Source: Lachnospiraceae bacterium
GTDB lineage: Bacteria > Bacillota > Clostridia > Lachnospirales > Lachnospiraceae
Assembly: GCA_017623815.1 (NCBI GenBank)
Contig: JAGAOK010000110.1
Coordinates: 1 to 35,263, forward strand
Length of the DNA stretch: 35,263 nt
Direction: 5' to 3'
Shown: positions 14,420 to 22,657 of the stretch, one piece after another
Layout of the letters: each line of letters begins with the position of its first letter
Position numbering within the stretch: position 1 is the first letter of the stretch
Notes under the pieces: generated by a model
Databases searched by the model: none
What the model saw: the letters and a program-made list of their open reading frames with translations, nothing else
What the model was told of the DNA's origin: nothing
Program-made: the position numbers and the translations under genes

Positions 14420-16684
14420 ATGAAAAAGAGTACAGGAATTGTTACTCTGCTTCTTGCAGTTGCAGCGATTGTCGGACTTGGCTATATTGCTATGTTCGGT
14501 CTCGGTGCAGGTAAGACCGGAGCAGCAGAAAACATCAAGCGAGGGCTTGATCTTGACGGTGGTGTCAGCATTACGTATCAGGTGGTTGGAGACGAACCGG
14601 CTTCCAATGAAGATATGAACGACACTATCTACAAATTGCAGAAACGTGTGGAAAACTACAGTACAGAGGCACAGGTTTACAAAGAGGGAACCGATCGTAT
14701 TAATATCGAAATCCCTGGTATCTCCGATGCCAATGCAGTATTGGAAGAACTCGGACAGCCGGGTACGCTTTACTTCATCAGTGAAAAGGCAAGTGACGGA
14801 ACACCGAACTATCAGCTTGCAGTGTTGGAAGACGGAAGCGTTGATTATGAACTGGTAAAACCAATCGAAATGCTCAAGGCATATGACTGTATCGTGCTTG
14901 ACGGTACCATGGTGGCAAGCGCGCAGGCAGGAGCGATGCAGAATGAGCAGGGTGCAACCACCGGAGAATATGTAGTTTCTCTTACATTTACACCGGAAGG
15001 TACCAAAAAGTTCGCAGATGCGACAACAGCAGCTTATCAGAATGGTGAGACCATCGGTATTTATTATGACGGAAAATTTGTTTCTGTACCGAATGTAAAT
15101 GAGCCGATCACAGGTGGACAGGCTCAGATTTCCGGTATGGCAGATTTTGAAGAGGCAGATAAACTTGCGACATATATCCGTCTCGGAGGATTGAAAGTAG
15201 AACTGAAAGAACTTCGTTCGAAAGTAGTAGGAGCCCAGCTTGGTTCTGATGCACTTAAGTCCAGCTTACAGGCCGGAGCAATCGGATTTGCGATTGTATG
15301 TCTGATTATGATCGTGGTATATCTCCTTCCGGGATTTGCTTCTGCAGTAGCACTTACTATCTATGTTATTTTGACATTACTTGCATTAAATGCATTAAAT
15401 ATTACATTAACTCTTCCGGGTATTGCCGGTATCATCCTCTCCATCGGTATGGCAGTGGATGCGAACGTTATCATCTTTGCACGTATCCGTGAGGAACTTG
15501 CGACGGGTAAGACAGTACAGTCTGCGATTAAGATCGGTTTTGACAAAGCGATGTCAGCGATTCTTGACGGTAATATTACCACACTTATCGCAGCAGCGGT
15601 ACTTGGTCTGAAAGGATCAGGAACCGTAAAAGGTTTCGCAATTACTCTTGCACTCGGTATTGTGCTTTCTATGTTCACAGCACTTGTTGTGACAAAGACA
15701 TTAATGAAAGCGTTCTATGCAGCAGGATTTACGGCTGAGAAGTGGTATGGCAAGACAAAGAAACTGAAAACCATCGACTTTGTTTCAAAGAAAGCGGTAT
15801 TCTTCGGAATTTCTATGGCAGTTATTCTTGCAGGATTTGTACTTCTCGGAGTGAATAAAGCAAATACAGGCAATGTTCTGAATTACTCTCTTGAATTTAT
15901 GGGCGGTACCTCTACTACGGTAACATTTAATGAGGATTATTCGATTGAACAGATTGATGCTGAAATTGTTCCGCACATCGAAGAAATTACAGGTGACAGC
16001 AACGTACAGGCACAGAAAATCAACGATACCAATCAGGTTATGTTTAAGACAAGAACTCTGACAGTTGCAGAAAGAGAAGCGTTTGTACAGGCGATGGCAA
16101 CAAACTTTGATGTACCGGAGAACGGAATTGAAGCAGAAACCATCAGCGCGACTGTCAGCAATGAGATGAGACAGGATGCGGTAATCGCGGTAATCATCGC
16201 AACAATCTGTATGTTGATTTATATTTGGTTCCGTTTCACGGATATTCGTTTTGCTGCAAGTGCGGTTCTTGCTCTTGTGCATGACGTACTTGTAGTGCTT
16301 GCGTTTTATGCGCTTGCGAAGATTTCAGTCGGAAATACATTTATTGCATGTATGCTTACCATTGTCGGATATTCTATCAACTCAACGATTGTTATTTTTG
16401 ACCGTATCCGTGAGAACCTGAATCTGGCTAAGAATCAGGATGAACTTAAAGTACTTGTAAATGATAGTATTACACAGACACTGACCAGAAGTATTTATAC
16501 CAACCTGACAACATTTGCCATGGTATTTGTGCTTTATCTCAGGGGTGTTTCAAGTATTCGTGATTTTGCACTTCCGCTTATGGTAGGTATTTTTGCCGGA
16601 GCATATTCTTCTGTCGGCATTACAGGATCCCTTTGGTATGTAATGCGTACAAAGTTTGTCAAAAAAGCAAAAAAAGTAAAATAG
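14420..16684 (+). CDS. secDF: Fused protein translocase subunit SecDF
   Basis: A 754-residue fusion of SecD and SecF, the membrane partners of SecYEG that use the proton-motive force to pull exported proteins across. The SecD half has DLDGGVSITYQ at about 44-54, an extracytoplasmic P1 domain and TM4 with GMAVDANVIIFARIREE (D347). The SecF half has LEFMGGTSTTVTFN and the helix GYSINSTIVIFDRIREN. Where the family's Asp normally stands (SIND or SLND), this protein has Ser655 (codon TCA 16382-16384); the later Asp661 and Arg662 of FDR are kept. Twelve membrane helices are expected. The C-terminus is basic (KFVKKAKKVK). It is 2 bp downstream of scfB and ends at a terminator. Confidence 0.95.
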   Translation: MKKSTGIVTLLLAVAAIVGLGYIAMFGLGAGKTGAAENIKRGLDLDGGVSITYQVVGDEPASNEDMNDTIYKLQKRVENYSTEAQVYKEGTDRINIEIPGISDANAVLEELGQPGTLYFISEKASDGTPNYQLAVLEDGSVDYELVKPIEMLKAYDCIVLDGTMVASAQAGAMQNEQGATTGEYVVSLTFTPEGTKKFADATTAAYQNGETIGIYYDGKFVSVPNVNEPITGGQAQISGMADFEEADKLATYIRLGGLKVELKELRSKVVGAQLGSDALKSSLQAGAIGFAIVCLIMIVVYLLPGFASAVALTIYVILTLLALNALNITLTLPGIAGIILSIGMAVDANVIIFARIREELATGKTVQSAIKIGFDKAMSAILDGNITTLIAAAVLGLKGSGTVKGFAITLALGIVLSMFTALVVTKTLMKAFYAAGFTAEKWYGKTKKLKTIDFVSKKAVFFGISMAVILAGFVLLGVNKANTGNVLNYSLEFMGGTSTTVTFNEDYSIEQIDAEIVPHIEEITGDSNVQAQKINDTNQVMFKTRTLTVAEREAFVQAMATNFDVPENGIEAETISATVSNEMRQDAVIAVIIATICMLIYIWFRFTDIRFAASAVLALVHDVLVVLAFYALAKISVGNTFIACMLTIVGYSINSTIVIFDRIRENLNLAKNQDELKVLVNDSITQTLTRSIYTNLTTFAMVFVLYLRGVSSIRDFALPLMVGIFAGAYSSVGITGSLWYVMRTKFVKKAKKVK

Positions 16685-16700
16685 TTGACAAAAAATGAAA

Positions 16701-16729
16701 GTGCCCCTTGCTAAAGCAGGGGGCATTTT
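16701..16729 (+). terminator. Terminator after secDF
   Basis: An 11-bp stem GTGCCCCTTGC / GCAGGGGGCAT (two G-T wobbles) with loop TAAA, then TTTT. It closes the scf-secDF unit. Confidence 0.8.
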
Positions 16730-16737
16730 GGTATAAT
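16708..16737 (+). promoter_or_regulatory. Promoter of the hybrid kinase, embedded in the secDF terminator
   Basis: A perfect TATAAT (16732-16737) lies 18 bp after TTGCTA (16708-16713, four of six matches). The -35 overlaps the terminator stem. Expected transcription start is about 16744, leaving a 5' UTR of ~55 nt. Confidence 0.65.
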
Positions 16738-16749
16738 AATACACAATAA

Positions 16750-16770
16750 GAACTATGAGGGACATAGTTC
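16750..16770 (+). promoter_or_regulatory. 5'-UTR hairpin with AGGGA loop (possible CsrA site or operator dyad)
   Basis: GAACTATG / CATAGTTC form an exact 8-bp stem around the 5-nt loop AGGGA. A GGA exposed in a hairpin loop plus another GGA in the ribosome site (GGAGGGAG, 16787-16794) is the arrangement bound by CsrA. As DNA it is also an 8-bp inverted repeat starting about +7, where a repressor could bind. Confidence 0.5.
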
Positions 16771-16799
16771 ATACATGATGAGTTGTGGAGGGAGAAGGT

Positions 16800-18821
16800 A
16801 TGATTTTTTTAGTCATCGTTTTTGCAGTTCTTGCGGGGGTGTTCGGGTATTTATGGTTCCGTGAAAAACAGAGTGGTGCCGATCCGAAAAGCTCAGTTAA
16901 GACTGTAACAAAGGGTATTTTGGATAAGGGAGGTGTAGGTCCGGTTCTTGCGGTGACAAACAGTAACCAAGTGTTATTTTATAACAAAGAGTTTGTGCAG
17001 TTGTTCCCGGAGATTATCAATGCAACATCGATTTCAGCTTATCCGGAAATGGTTCGTCTTTTCACAGATGATGAATATGTATCAGAAGTGCTTTCTAAGA
17101 TTTATGAGATTCGTCAAGAGTCCATTGAGGAAGAGAGCGTAAATGGTAAATTTGTATGGCTCGTTGATGTAACGGAGCATTACAAGACAAATAAAAAACT
17201 GACAGAACTTAAGGAAATGGCAGATGCAGCCAACAAGGCAAAATCCAATTTCCTTGCTAATATGTCACACGAAATCCGTACACCGATTAATACAGTGCTC
17301 GGTATGGATGAAATTATTTTAAGAGAGGCAACAGATGTTCAGATTAAGGGATATGCAGAGAATATCCGCGATGCGGGAACGACACTTCTTTCCCTTGTAA
17401 ATGATCTTTTGGATTTCTCTAAGATTGAATGCGGAAAGATGGAAATCCTTCCTGTTGAGTATGAAATTGCCAATGTGTTGACAGAAGTCATCAATATGAT
17501 TGAGATTAAGGCAGCGAATAAAAAACTTGAGTTTAAGGCAATTGTAGCGGAAGATATGCCATATCTTCTTTTCGGTGATGAGATTCGTTTAAAACAGGTA
17601 ATTACAAATCTTTTGACAAATGCAGTGAAATACACGGATGAAGGAAGCGTTATTTTAAAGGTAGACTGGAAAGAAGCAGGAGACTCTTCTGTATCCATTA
17701 TTGTTTCTGTCATTGATACAGGTATCGGTATTAAGGAAGAGGATCTCAGTCGTCTGTTCGTATCCTTCGAGCGTATTGAGGAAAAACGTAATCGCAATAT
17801 TGAAGGAACAGGTCTTGGTATCAGTATTACCAAGGAAATCCTTGAACTTATGAATAGTAGTCTGAATGTAAGAAGTGAGTATGGTGTAGGTTCTACCTTC
17901 TCGTTCACGTTGAAACAGGCGATTCGTGACCGTAAGCCGATCGGTAAATTCCGTGAAAAATATGCTTACAGCAACGAAAAGAGCAAAAAATACAGAACCA
18001 CGTTTGTGGCTCCGAATGCGAAGATTCTTGTGGTAGATGACAATGCGATGAACCTTTCGGTTGTAGAAGGTCTTCTTAAAAACACTACCATTCAGGTGGA
18101 TTGTGCAAACAGCGGTGCAGCTGCGCTTGAACTTTGTAATGATTTGAAGTATGATATCATTCTTATGGACCATATGATGCCATATATGGATGGTATTGAG
18201 ACATTAAAAAATATCAAAGCGGCAGAAGACGGACCAAACTATAATACCCCGGTGATTGTTTTAACAGCCAATGCGGTATCGGGTGCAAAAGAAATGTATC
18301 TTGAACAGGGATTTGTAGACTACATGTCAAAACCGATTCAGGGTAAACGTCTTGAAGAAAAGATTGTTGAGTTCCTTCCGGAAGATAAATATGTCATGAT
18401 CGAATACGACGAGATGGAAAAGAAATTGTACCAGAATCTCTGGAAAGCAGTTGCAGACGATATTATGTCAGAGTATCAGTTTAAGATTCTTGACATTCCG
18501 ATGGCAGTGGAAGCGGCAGAAGGAGATAAGGATTGCGTAATCTTCCTGTTCGAGTCATTCCGTGACAATATTGATAAGAATAAGGCAGATATTGTGTCGG
18601 CTTATGAAAAAGAAGATTTTTCAAACTATACGATTTTTGTTCATGCGCTTAAGAGCACATCAAAGATGATTGGGGCACAGAAATTGTCTGAGATGGCGCG
18701 CAAGATGGAAGAATCAGGCAAAGCAGGTGAGTTCGATTACATAAGACAGAACTATAAAGCTATGATAGCGGAGTGTGATGCGGTTGTAGCAGAGATTAGT
18801 GATTATTTAAGTAAAAGGTAA
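16800..18821 (+). CDS. Hybrid sensor histidine kinase with receiver and HPt domains
   Basis: A 673-residue phosphorelay protein. Domains: one N-terminal membrane helix (residues 1-20); a PAS-like segment (about 35-130, LAVTNSNQVLFYNKEF); HisKA with phospho-acceptor H157 (FLANMSHEIRTP); HATPase with DTGIGI and GTGLGISI (up to ~372); a receiver domain with D457 (DIILMDHMMPYMDG) and the KPI loop; and a C-terminal HPt with H615 (FVHALKSTSKMIG). All phosphotransfer residues are intact, so it could run a His-Asp-His relay to an unlinked response regulator; none is adjacent. There is little extracytoplasmic sequence, so sensing is probably cytoplasmic or through the membrane. ATG 16800 is chosen, with GGAGGGAG upstream; GTG 16785 overlaps that site. 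It has its own promoter and terminator. Confidence 0.93.
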   Translation: MIFLVIVFAVLAGVFGYLWFREKQSGADPKSSVKTVTKGILDKGGVGPVLAVTNSNQVLFYNKEFVQLFPEIINATSISAYPEMVRLFTDDEYVSEVLSKIYEIRQESIEEESVNGKFVWLVDVTEHYKTNKKLTELKEMADAANKAKSNFLANMSHEIRTPINTVLGMDEIILREATDVQIKGYAENIRDAGTTLLSLVNDLLDFSKIECGKMEILPVEYEIANVLTEVINMIEIKAANKKLEFKAIVAEDMPYLLFGDEIRLKQVITNLLTNAVKYTDEGSVILKVDWKEAGDSSVSIIVSVIDTGIGIKEEDLSRLFVSFERIEEKRNRNIEGTGLGISITKEILELMNSSLNVRSEYGVGSTFSFTLKQAIRDRKPIGKFREKYAYSNEKSKKYRTTFVAPNAKILVVDDNAMNLSVVEGLLKNTTIQVDCANSGAAALELCNDLKYDIILMDHMMPYMDGIETLKNIKAAEDGPNYNTPVIVLTANAVSGAKEMYLEQGFVDYMSKPIQGKRLEEKIVEFLPEDKYVMIEYDEMEKKLYQNLWKAVADDIMSEYQFKILDIPMAVEAAEGDKDCVIFLFESFRDNIDKNKADIVSAYEKEDFSNYTIFVHALKSTSKMIGAQKLSEMARKMEESGKAGEFDYIRQNYKAMIAECDAVVAEISDYLSKR

Positions 18822-18862
18822 TATTTTCTTAAGTTTTTGCGAATAATCTTGTAATTGGATTT

Positions 18863-18895
18863 AAAATATGCCACCATGTTGGTGGCATATTTTTT
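18863..18895 (+). terminator. Strong terminator after the hybrid kinase
   Basis: A perfect 10-bp stem ATATGCCACC / GGTGGCATAT, loop ATGTT, extended by AAA/TTT pairing and followed by T residues. Confidence 0.92.
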
Positions 18896-18915
18896 GTGAC
18901 AAAAGGAGAAACGTT

Positions 18916-19596
18916 TTGCGAAAACTTACAAAAAGACAAAAAAGAAAACTGAAAGCATATATTAGAGCATATATCGCAAGATTTATAGCATTTTGCATCG
19001 TCGCGTCATTATTTGCCGGAGCATTTTTAATTGTTCGGACGATAGTGAAGGGAAAGCGGGTATATGAAAAGCCGGAGATGACGTTAGATTTACTGCCGGT
19101 AAATCCGTATTCCAGACCGGGAGAGGTGCTGGCGGAGGTAAACAATGTATTTGTTCATTATACGGCTAACCCGGGCACATCGGCGAGTCAGAATCGCAGT
19201 TATTTTGCAAATCTGGCACAGACAGGAGAAACCTCGGCAAGTGCGCATTTTATAATCGGATATGAGGGAGAAATTGTGCAGTGTATTCCGTTGGAAGAAA
19301 TCGGCTATGCAGTTAAGGGAAGGAATTATGATTCTGTCTCGATTGAATGCTGTTACATAGATGAAAGCGGGAAGTTTACGGATGAGACATATCATTCTCT
19401 TTTTCGACTGGTGTCATGGCTGCTTGGAAAATATGAACTTGACGAAAGTGACGTGAAAAGGCACTACGACGAAGGTGGGAAAAATTGTCCCAAATATTAT
19501 GTGGAAAATGAAAAAGAATGGGAGCGTTTAATAGGGGATCTGAAGCAATACATTAAGGAAAACGGAACTTATATTCAACCAAAAGAGGTAGACTAG
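18916..19596 (+). CDS. Membrane-anchored N-acetylmuramoyl-L-alanine amidase (Amidase_2/PGRP-like)
   Basis: A 226-residue protein. A very basic N-terminus (RKLTKRQKRKLK) is followed by one membrane helix at about residues 22-45 (FIAFCIVASLFAGAFLIV), then an extracytoplasmic Amidase_2 domain. Zinc-ligand and catalytic motifs are visible: NNVFVHYTANPG, SAHFIIGYEGEIVQCIP, the family's DSVSIECCY strand, and KRHYDEGGKNCPKYY. It should cleave the MurNAc-L-Ala bond in the wall while tethered to the membrane. The start is TTG 18916, 7 bp after AAAGGAG; an in-frame ATG at 18868 lies inside the upstream terminator stem and is rejected. It is contiguous with recJ and likely co-transcribed, though no good promoter is seen after the terminator. 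Confidence 0.88.
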   Translation: MRKLTKRQKRKLKAYIRAYIARFIAFCIVASLFAGAFLIVRTIVKGKRVYEKPEMTLDLLPVNPYSRPGEVLAEVNNVFVHYTANPGTSASQNRSYFANLAQTGETSASAHFIIGYEGEIVQCIPLEEIGYAVKGRNYDSVSIECCYIDESGKFTDETYHSLFRLVSWLLGKYELDESDVKRHYDEGGKNCPKYYVENEKEWERLIGDLKQYIKENGTYIQPKEVD

Positions 19597-21330
19597 ATGG
19601 GAAAAGAAAAGTGGGTCGTTATGACGAAGAAAGCGGATTTTGACGCAATGGCAAAGCGCTTTAAAATCAGCCCGATGCTGGCGCGTATTATTCGTAATCG
19701 GGATGTGATAACGACGGAAGAGGTGGACTATTATCTGAATGGGACACCGGAGCAAATGCATGATCCGGGAAAGATGAAAGATATGGAAAAAGGGGCGCAG
19801 ATTCTGCTTTCTGCAATCCGTGATGGTAAGAAAATCCGCGTTATTGGTGATTATGATGCCGATGGTGTTTGTGCGTCCTATATTTTAAAAAAGGGTATGA
19901 CAGAGCTGGGTGGAGATGTTTCTGTAACCATTCCGCACAGAGTGACGGATGGATATGGTCTGAACAGACGTCTGGTCGAAGCGGCATATGAAGACAGAAT
20001 GGATGTTATCGTAACCTGCGACAATGGGATTGCAGCACGCGATGAGATTGCATTTGCAAAAAGCATGGGAATGACAGTGGTTGTGACGGATCATCATGAG
20101 ATTCCGTATGAGGAGACGGAGGATGGTAGAAAAGAAGTTCTGCCGATAGCCGATGCGGTAATTAATCCGAAGCAGAAGGACTGCCAATACCCGTATAAGG
20201 AGATTTGCGGAGCGCTTGTGGCATATAAGCTCATTCAGGTGATGTGTCAACTGGCTCAAAAAGAGAAGGAACAGCTGCTTTCTGAATTGCTGGAGTTTGC
20301 AGCGATTGCAACCGTGTGCGATGTGATGGATTTGCTGAATGAAAACCGCATTGTAGTAAAGTATGGCCTTAAACTGTTGGGGCATTCTGCAAATCCGGGA
20401 CTTCGCAAGCTGATAGAGGTGTGCGGGCTTTCGGAGAGGGAAATTGGATGCTATCATATCGGATTTGTTTTAGGACCGTGTCTGAATGCAACCGGAAGAC
20501 TGGATACGGCGATGCAGGCATTGGAGCTTTTTGCTGCTGAAGATGAACGGGAGTGTACGGCGATTGCGATTGCACTGAAGGAGATGAATGATCAGCGTAA
20601 AAATATGACAGAGCAGGGCGTGGAAAGCGCAATACGTCAGGTAGAGGAGAACGGATACCAGAAGGATCAAGTGCTTGTTGTTTATCTGCCGGAGTGTCAT
20701 GAGAGTATCGCAGGAATTGTTGCAGGAAGATTGAAAGAGACCTATTATAGACCTGCGTTTGTTTTGACGGATAGTGAAGATGGATTAAAAGGCTCCGGAA
20801 GATCTATTGAGGCTTACTCCATGTATGATAAATTGTGTGAGGTAAAAGACCTCCTTGAAAAATTCGGCGGTCACAAAATGGCAGCGGGGCTGTCCATAAA
20901 GCCGGAGAACTTAGAAGTGCTGCGCATCAGATTAAATCAAAACGCAGCTTTGACACAGCAAGATATGACAGCAAAGGTGAGGATCGATATACCGATGCCA
21001 ATGGTGTATGCTTCGCGTGAATTTGCACACGAACTGCAGAAATTAGAGCCTTTCGGAACCGGAAACAGAAAGCCTATGTTTGCGGAAAGAAACGTGCGGC
21101 TGCGCAATTGTACCGTGCACGGAAGACATCGGAATGTGGCAAAGTTCACGTTAGATGATGAGAGCGGATACCGCGTCAGCGGCGTTTATTTTGGGGATGC
21201 GGATACGTTCATGCAGGAGATTAATCAGCACAACGGATACGTGAATGTGGTTTACTACCCGGAGCTGAATGAATATAAGAAAAACGTATCACTGCAGATT
21301 GTGGTATCACATTATGGATTTTCGGATTAA
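19597..21330 (+). CDS. recJ: Single-stranded-DNA-specific exonuclease RecJ
   Basis: A 577-residue DHH/DHHA1 phosphoesterase that degrades single-stranded DNA 5'-3' in recombination and repair. Motifs: VIGDYDADGVCASY (D85, D87), VTCDNGIAA, VVTDHHEIPYE (the DHH), ICGALVAYKL, and the DHHA1 region with GSGRS and KFGGHKMAAGLSI. A C-terminal OB-like domain (from about 455) includes LEPFGTGNRKPMF. The length equals that of compact RecJ proteins, without the long C-terminal extension of some Firmicutes. It follows the amidase stop immediately. A second in-frame ATG lies 24 bp into the gene (residue 9), and the ribosome site (AGAGGT) is moderate, so the start could be either. Confidence 0.94.
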   Translation: MGKEKWVVMTKKADFDAMAKRFKISPMLARIIRNRDVITTEEVDYYLNGTPEQMHDPGKMKDMEKGAQILLSAIRDGKKIRVIGDYDADGVCASYILKKGMTELGGDVSVTIPHRVTDGYGLNRRLVEAAYEDRMDVIVTCDNGIAARDEIAFAKSMGMTVVVTDHHEIPYEETEDGRKEVLPIADAVINPKQKDCQYPYKEICGALVAYKLIQVMCQLAQKEKEQLLSELLEFAAIATVCDVMDLLNENRIVVKYGLKLLGHSANPGLRKLIEVCGLSEREIGCYHIGFVLGPCLNATGRLDTAMQALELFAAEDERECTAIAIALKEMNDQRKNMTEQGVESAIRQVEENGYQKDQVLVVYLPECHESIAGIVAGRLKETYYRPAFVLTDSEDGLKGSGRSIEAYSMYDKLCEVKDLLEKFGGHKMAAGLSIKPENLEVLRIRLNQNAALTQQDMTAKVRIDIPMPMVYASREFAHELQKLEPFGTGNRKPMFAERNVRLRNCTVHGRHRNVAKFTLDDESGYRVSGVYFGDADTFMQEINQHNGYVNVVYYPELNEYKKNVSLQIVVSHYGFSD

Positions 21331-21337
21331 AAATACT

Positions 21338-21365
21338 TTGAAACTCAAAGCTTTTGTGATATACT
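21338..21365 (+). promoter_or_regulatory. Promoter of fabV
   Basis: TTGAAA (21338-21343), a 16-bp spacer and TATACT (21360-21365) preceded by TGA, giving an extended -10. It begins just after the recJ stop. Confidence 0.75.
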
Positions 21366-21396
21366 GTCATTGAAATACGGACAAGGAGATGGCAAT

Positions 21397-22557
21397 ATGA
21401 TAGTAGAACCAAAGGTAAAAGGATTTATATGTATTACAGCGCATCCGGAAGGATGCAAAGAAAATGTGAGACGCCAGATTGCTTACGCAAAAGAGCATGC
21501 AAAAGATGGCTGCCCGAAGAAAGTACTTGTCATCGGATCTTCCACCGGATATGGGCTTGCGTCGCGTATCAGTGCAGCTTATGTGGGCGGAGCAGATACG
21601 CTTGGTATCATGTTTGAACGTGAAGCATCCGGCAAGAGAACAGCAACACCGGGATATTACAACACAAAAGCATTTGAAGAGTTTGCGGCGGCAGATGGTT
21701 TGTATGCAAAAACAATCAATGGGGATGCTTTTTCGAAAGAGATAAAGGAAGAAGCAATCCGTATGATTCGTGAGGATTTCGGGAAGGTGGATATGGTAGT
21801 GTATTCGCTGGCAGCACCGCGTCGCATGATGGCAGATGGAAGTGTATATCAATCGGTACTCAAGACAACCGGAGAAGAATTTGTTGAAAAGTCATGGAAT
21901 GTAGACAGCGATGTCGTGTCCCGTGTGACGATACCGGTAGCTACGCCGGAAGAAACCGAGGCGACGGTAAAGGTAATGGGCGGAGAAGACTGGATGGACT
22001 GGATGGACGCGCTCTCAAAGGCCGGTGTGCTGGCGGATGAGGTAGTGACGGTTGCTTATTCCTATATCGGACCAAAGCTTACTTATCCTGTTTATAATCA
22101 CGGAACGATCGGTATGGCAAAAAAACATCTGTATGAAACTTCTGTAGAACTGAACAAAAAGTATGGAGACAGCGGTGTAAAGGCTTATGTATCTGTAAAC
22201 AAAGCGCTGGTGACACAGGCCAGTAGTGCGATTCCGATTGTGCCGCTTTATTTTGCATCTTTGTATAAAGTGATGAAAGAAAAAGACATTCATGAAGGAT
22301 GTATCGAACAGATGGTTCGTCTTTTTGCGGATAAATTGTTTGTAGATAACCCGGTAACAGATGAAAAGGGACAGCTTCGTCTTGATGACTGGGAGATGCG
22401 GAAGGACGTACAGAGCGAAGTGATGAAACTTTGGGATGAAGTGACAACAGAGAATGTGCGTCAGCTGACCGATGTGGAAGGATACTGGGAAGATTTCTAT
22501 CATCTGTTCGGATTTAAATTTGATAATATTGATTATTCAAAAGATGTGGAAATATAG
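21397..22557 (+). CDS. fabV: Enoyl-[ACP]/trans-2-enoyl-CoA reductase (NADH), FabV/TER family
   Basis: A 386-residue reductase that saturates the trans-2 double bond of enoyl thioesters with NADH, in fatty-acid elongation or in anaerobic acyl-CoA metabolism. The N-terminus PKVKGFICITAHPEGC is typical of the family. The dinucleotide site is VLVIGSSTGYGLASR, the family's MVVYSLAAPRR is present, and the catalytic Tyr-x8-Lys is seen in VYNHGTIGMAKK. Length fits FabV (about 390-400). ATG 21397 has AAGGAG upstream; an in-frame TTG at 21370 lacks one. With its own promoter and a long terminator it is monocistronic. Whether it works on ACP (FabV) or CoA (TER) thioesters cannot be told from sequence. 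FabV proteins are generally triclosan-tolerant. Confidence 0.93.
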   Translation: MIVEPKVKGFICITAHPEGCKENVRRQIAYAKEHAKDGCPKKVLVIGSSTGYGLASRISAAYVGGADTLGIMFEREASGKRTATPGYYNTKAFEEFAAADGLYAKTINGDAFSKEIKEEAIRMIREDFGKVDMVVYSLAAPRRMMADGSVYQSVLKTTGEEFVEKSWNVDSDVVSRVTIPVATPEETEATVKVMGGEDWMDWMDALSKAGVLADEVVTVAYSYIGPKLTYPVYNHGTIGMAKKHLYETSVELNKKYGDSGVKAYVSVNKALVTQASSAIPIVPLYFASLYKVMKEKDIHEGCIEQMVRLFADKLFVDNPVTDEKGQLRLDDWEMRKDVQSEVMKLWDEVTTENVRQLTDVEGYWEDFYHLFGFKFDNIDYSKDVEI

Positions 22558-22562
22558 CATAC

Positions 22563-22604
22563 AAAGGAAAGAAGTCATGGAAAATGGCTTCTTTCCTTTA
22601 TTTT
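22563..22604 (+). terminator. Terminator after fabV (long stem)
   Basis: A 12-bp perfect stem AAAGGAAAGAAG / CTTCTTTCCTTT continues inward through four more pairs (one G-T wobble) to loop GGAAA, followed by ATTTTG. It is T-rich on the 3' side. Confidence 0.88.
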
Positions 22605-22611
22605 GTATCTG

Positions 22612-22620
22612 TGGTATGAT
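22612..22620 (+). promoter_or_regulatory. Candidate extended -10 promoter of murE run
   Basis: TGGTATGAT (22612-22620) forms an extended -10 about 38 bp before murE; the -35 region (TTTCCT at 17 bp) is poor and lies in the fabV terminator. Confidence 0.5.
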
Positions 22621-22657
22621 GAAAGGTAGATTTGAATAGTAACAGGAGGCATGGAAA

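Noticed and set aside
18868..18915. Upstream ATG start for the Amidase_2 gene
   Set aside because: The codon sits inside the terminator stem of the previous gene and has no ribosome site; TTG 18916 has AAAGGAG at good spacing.
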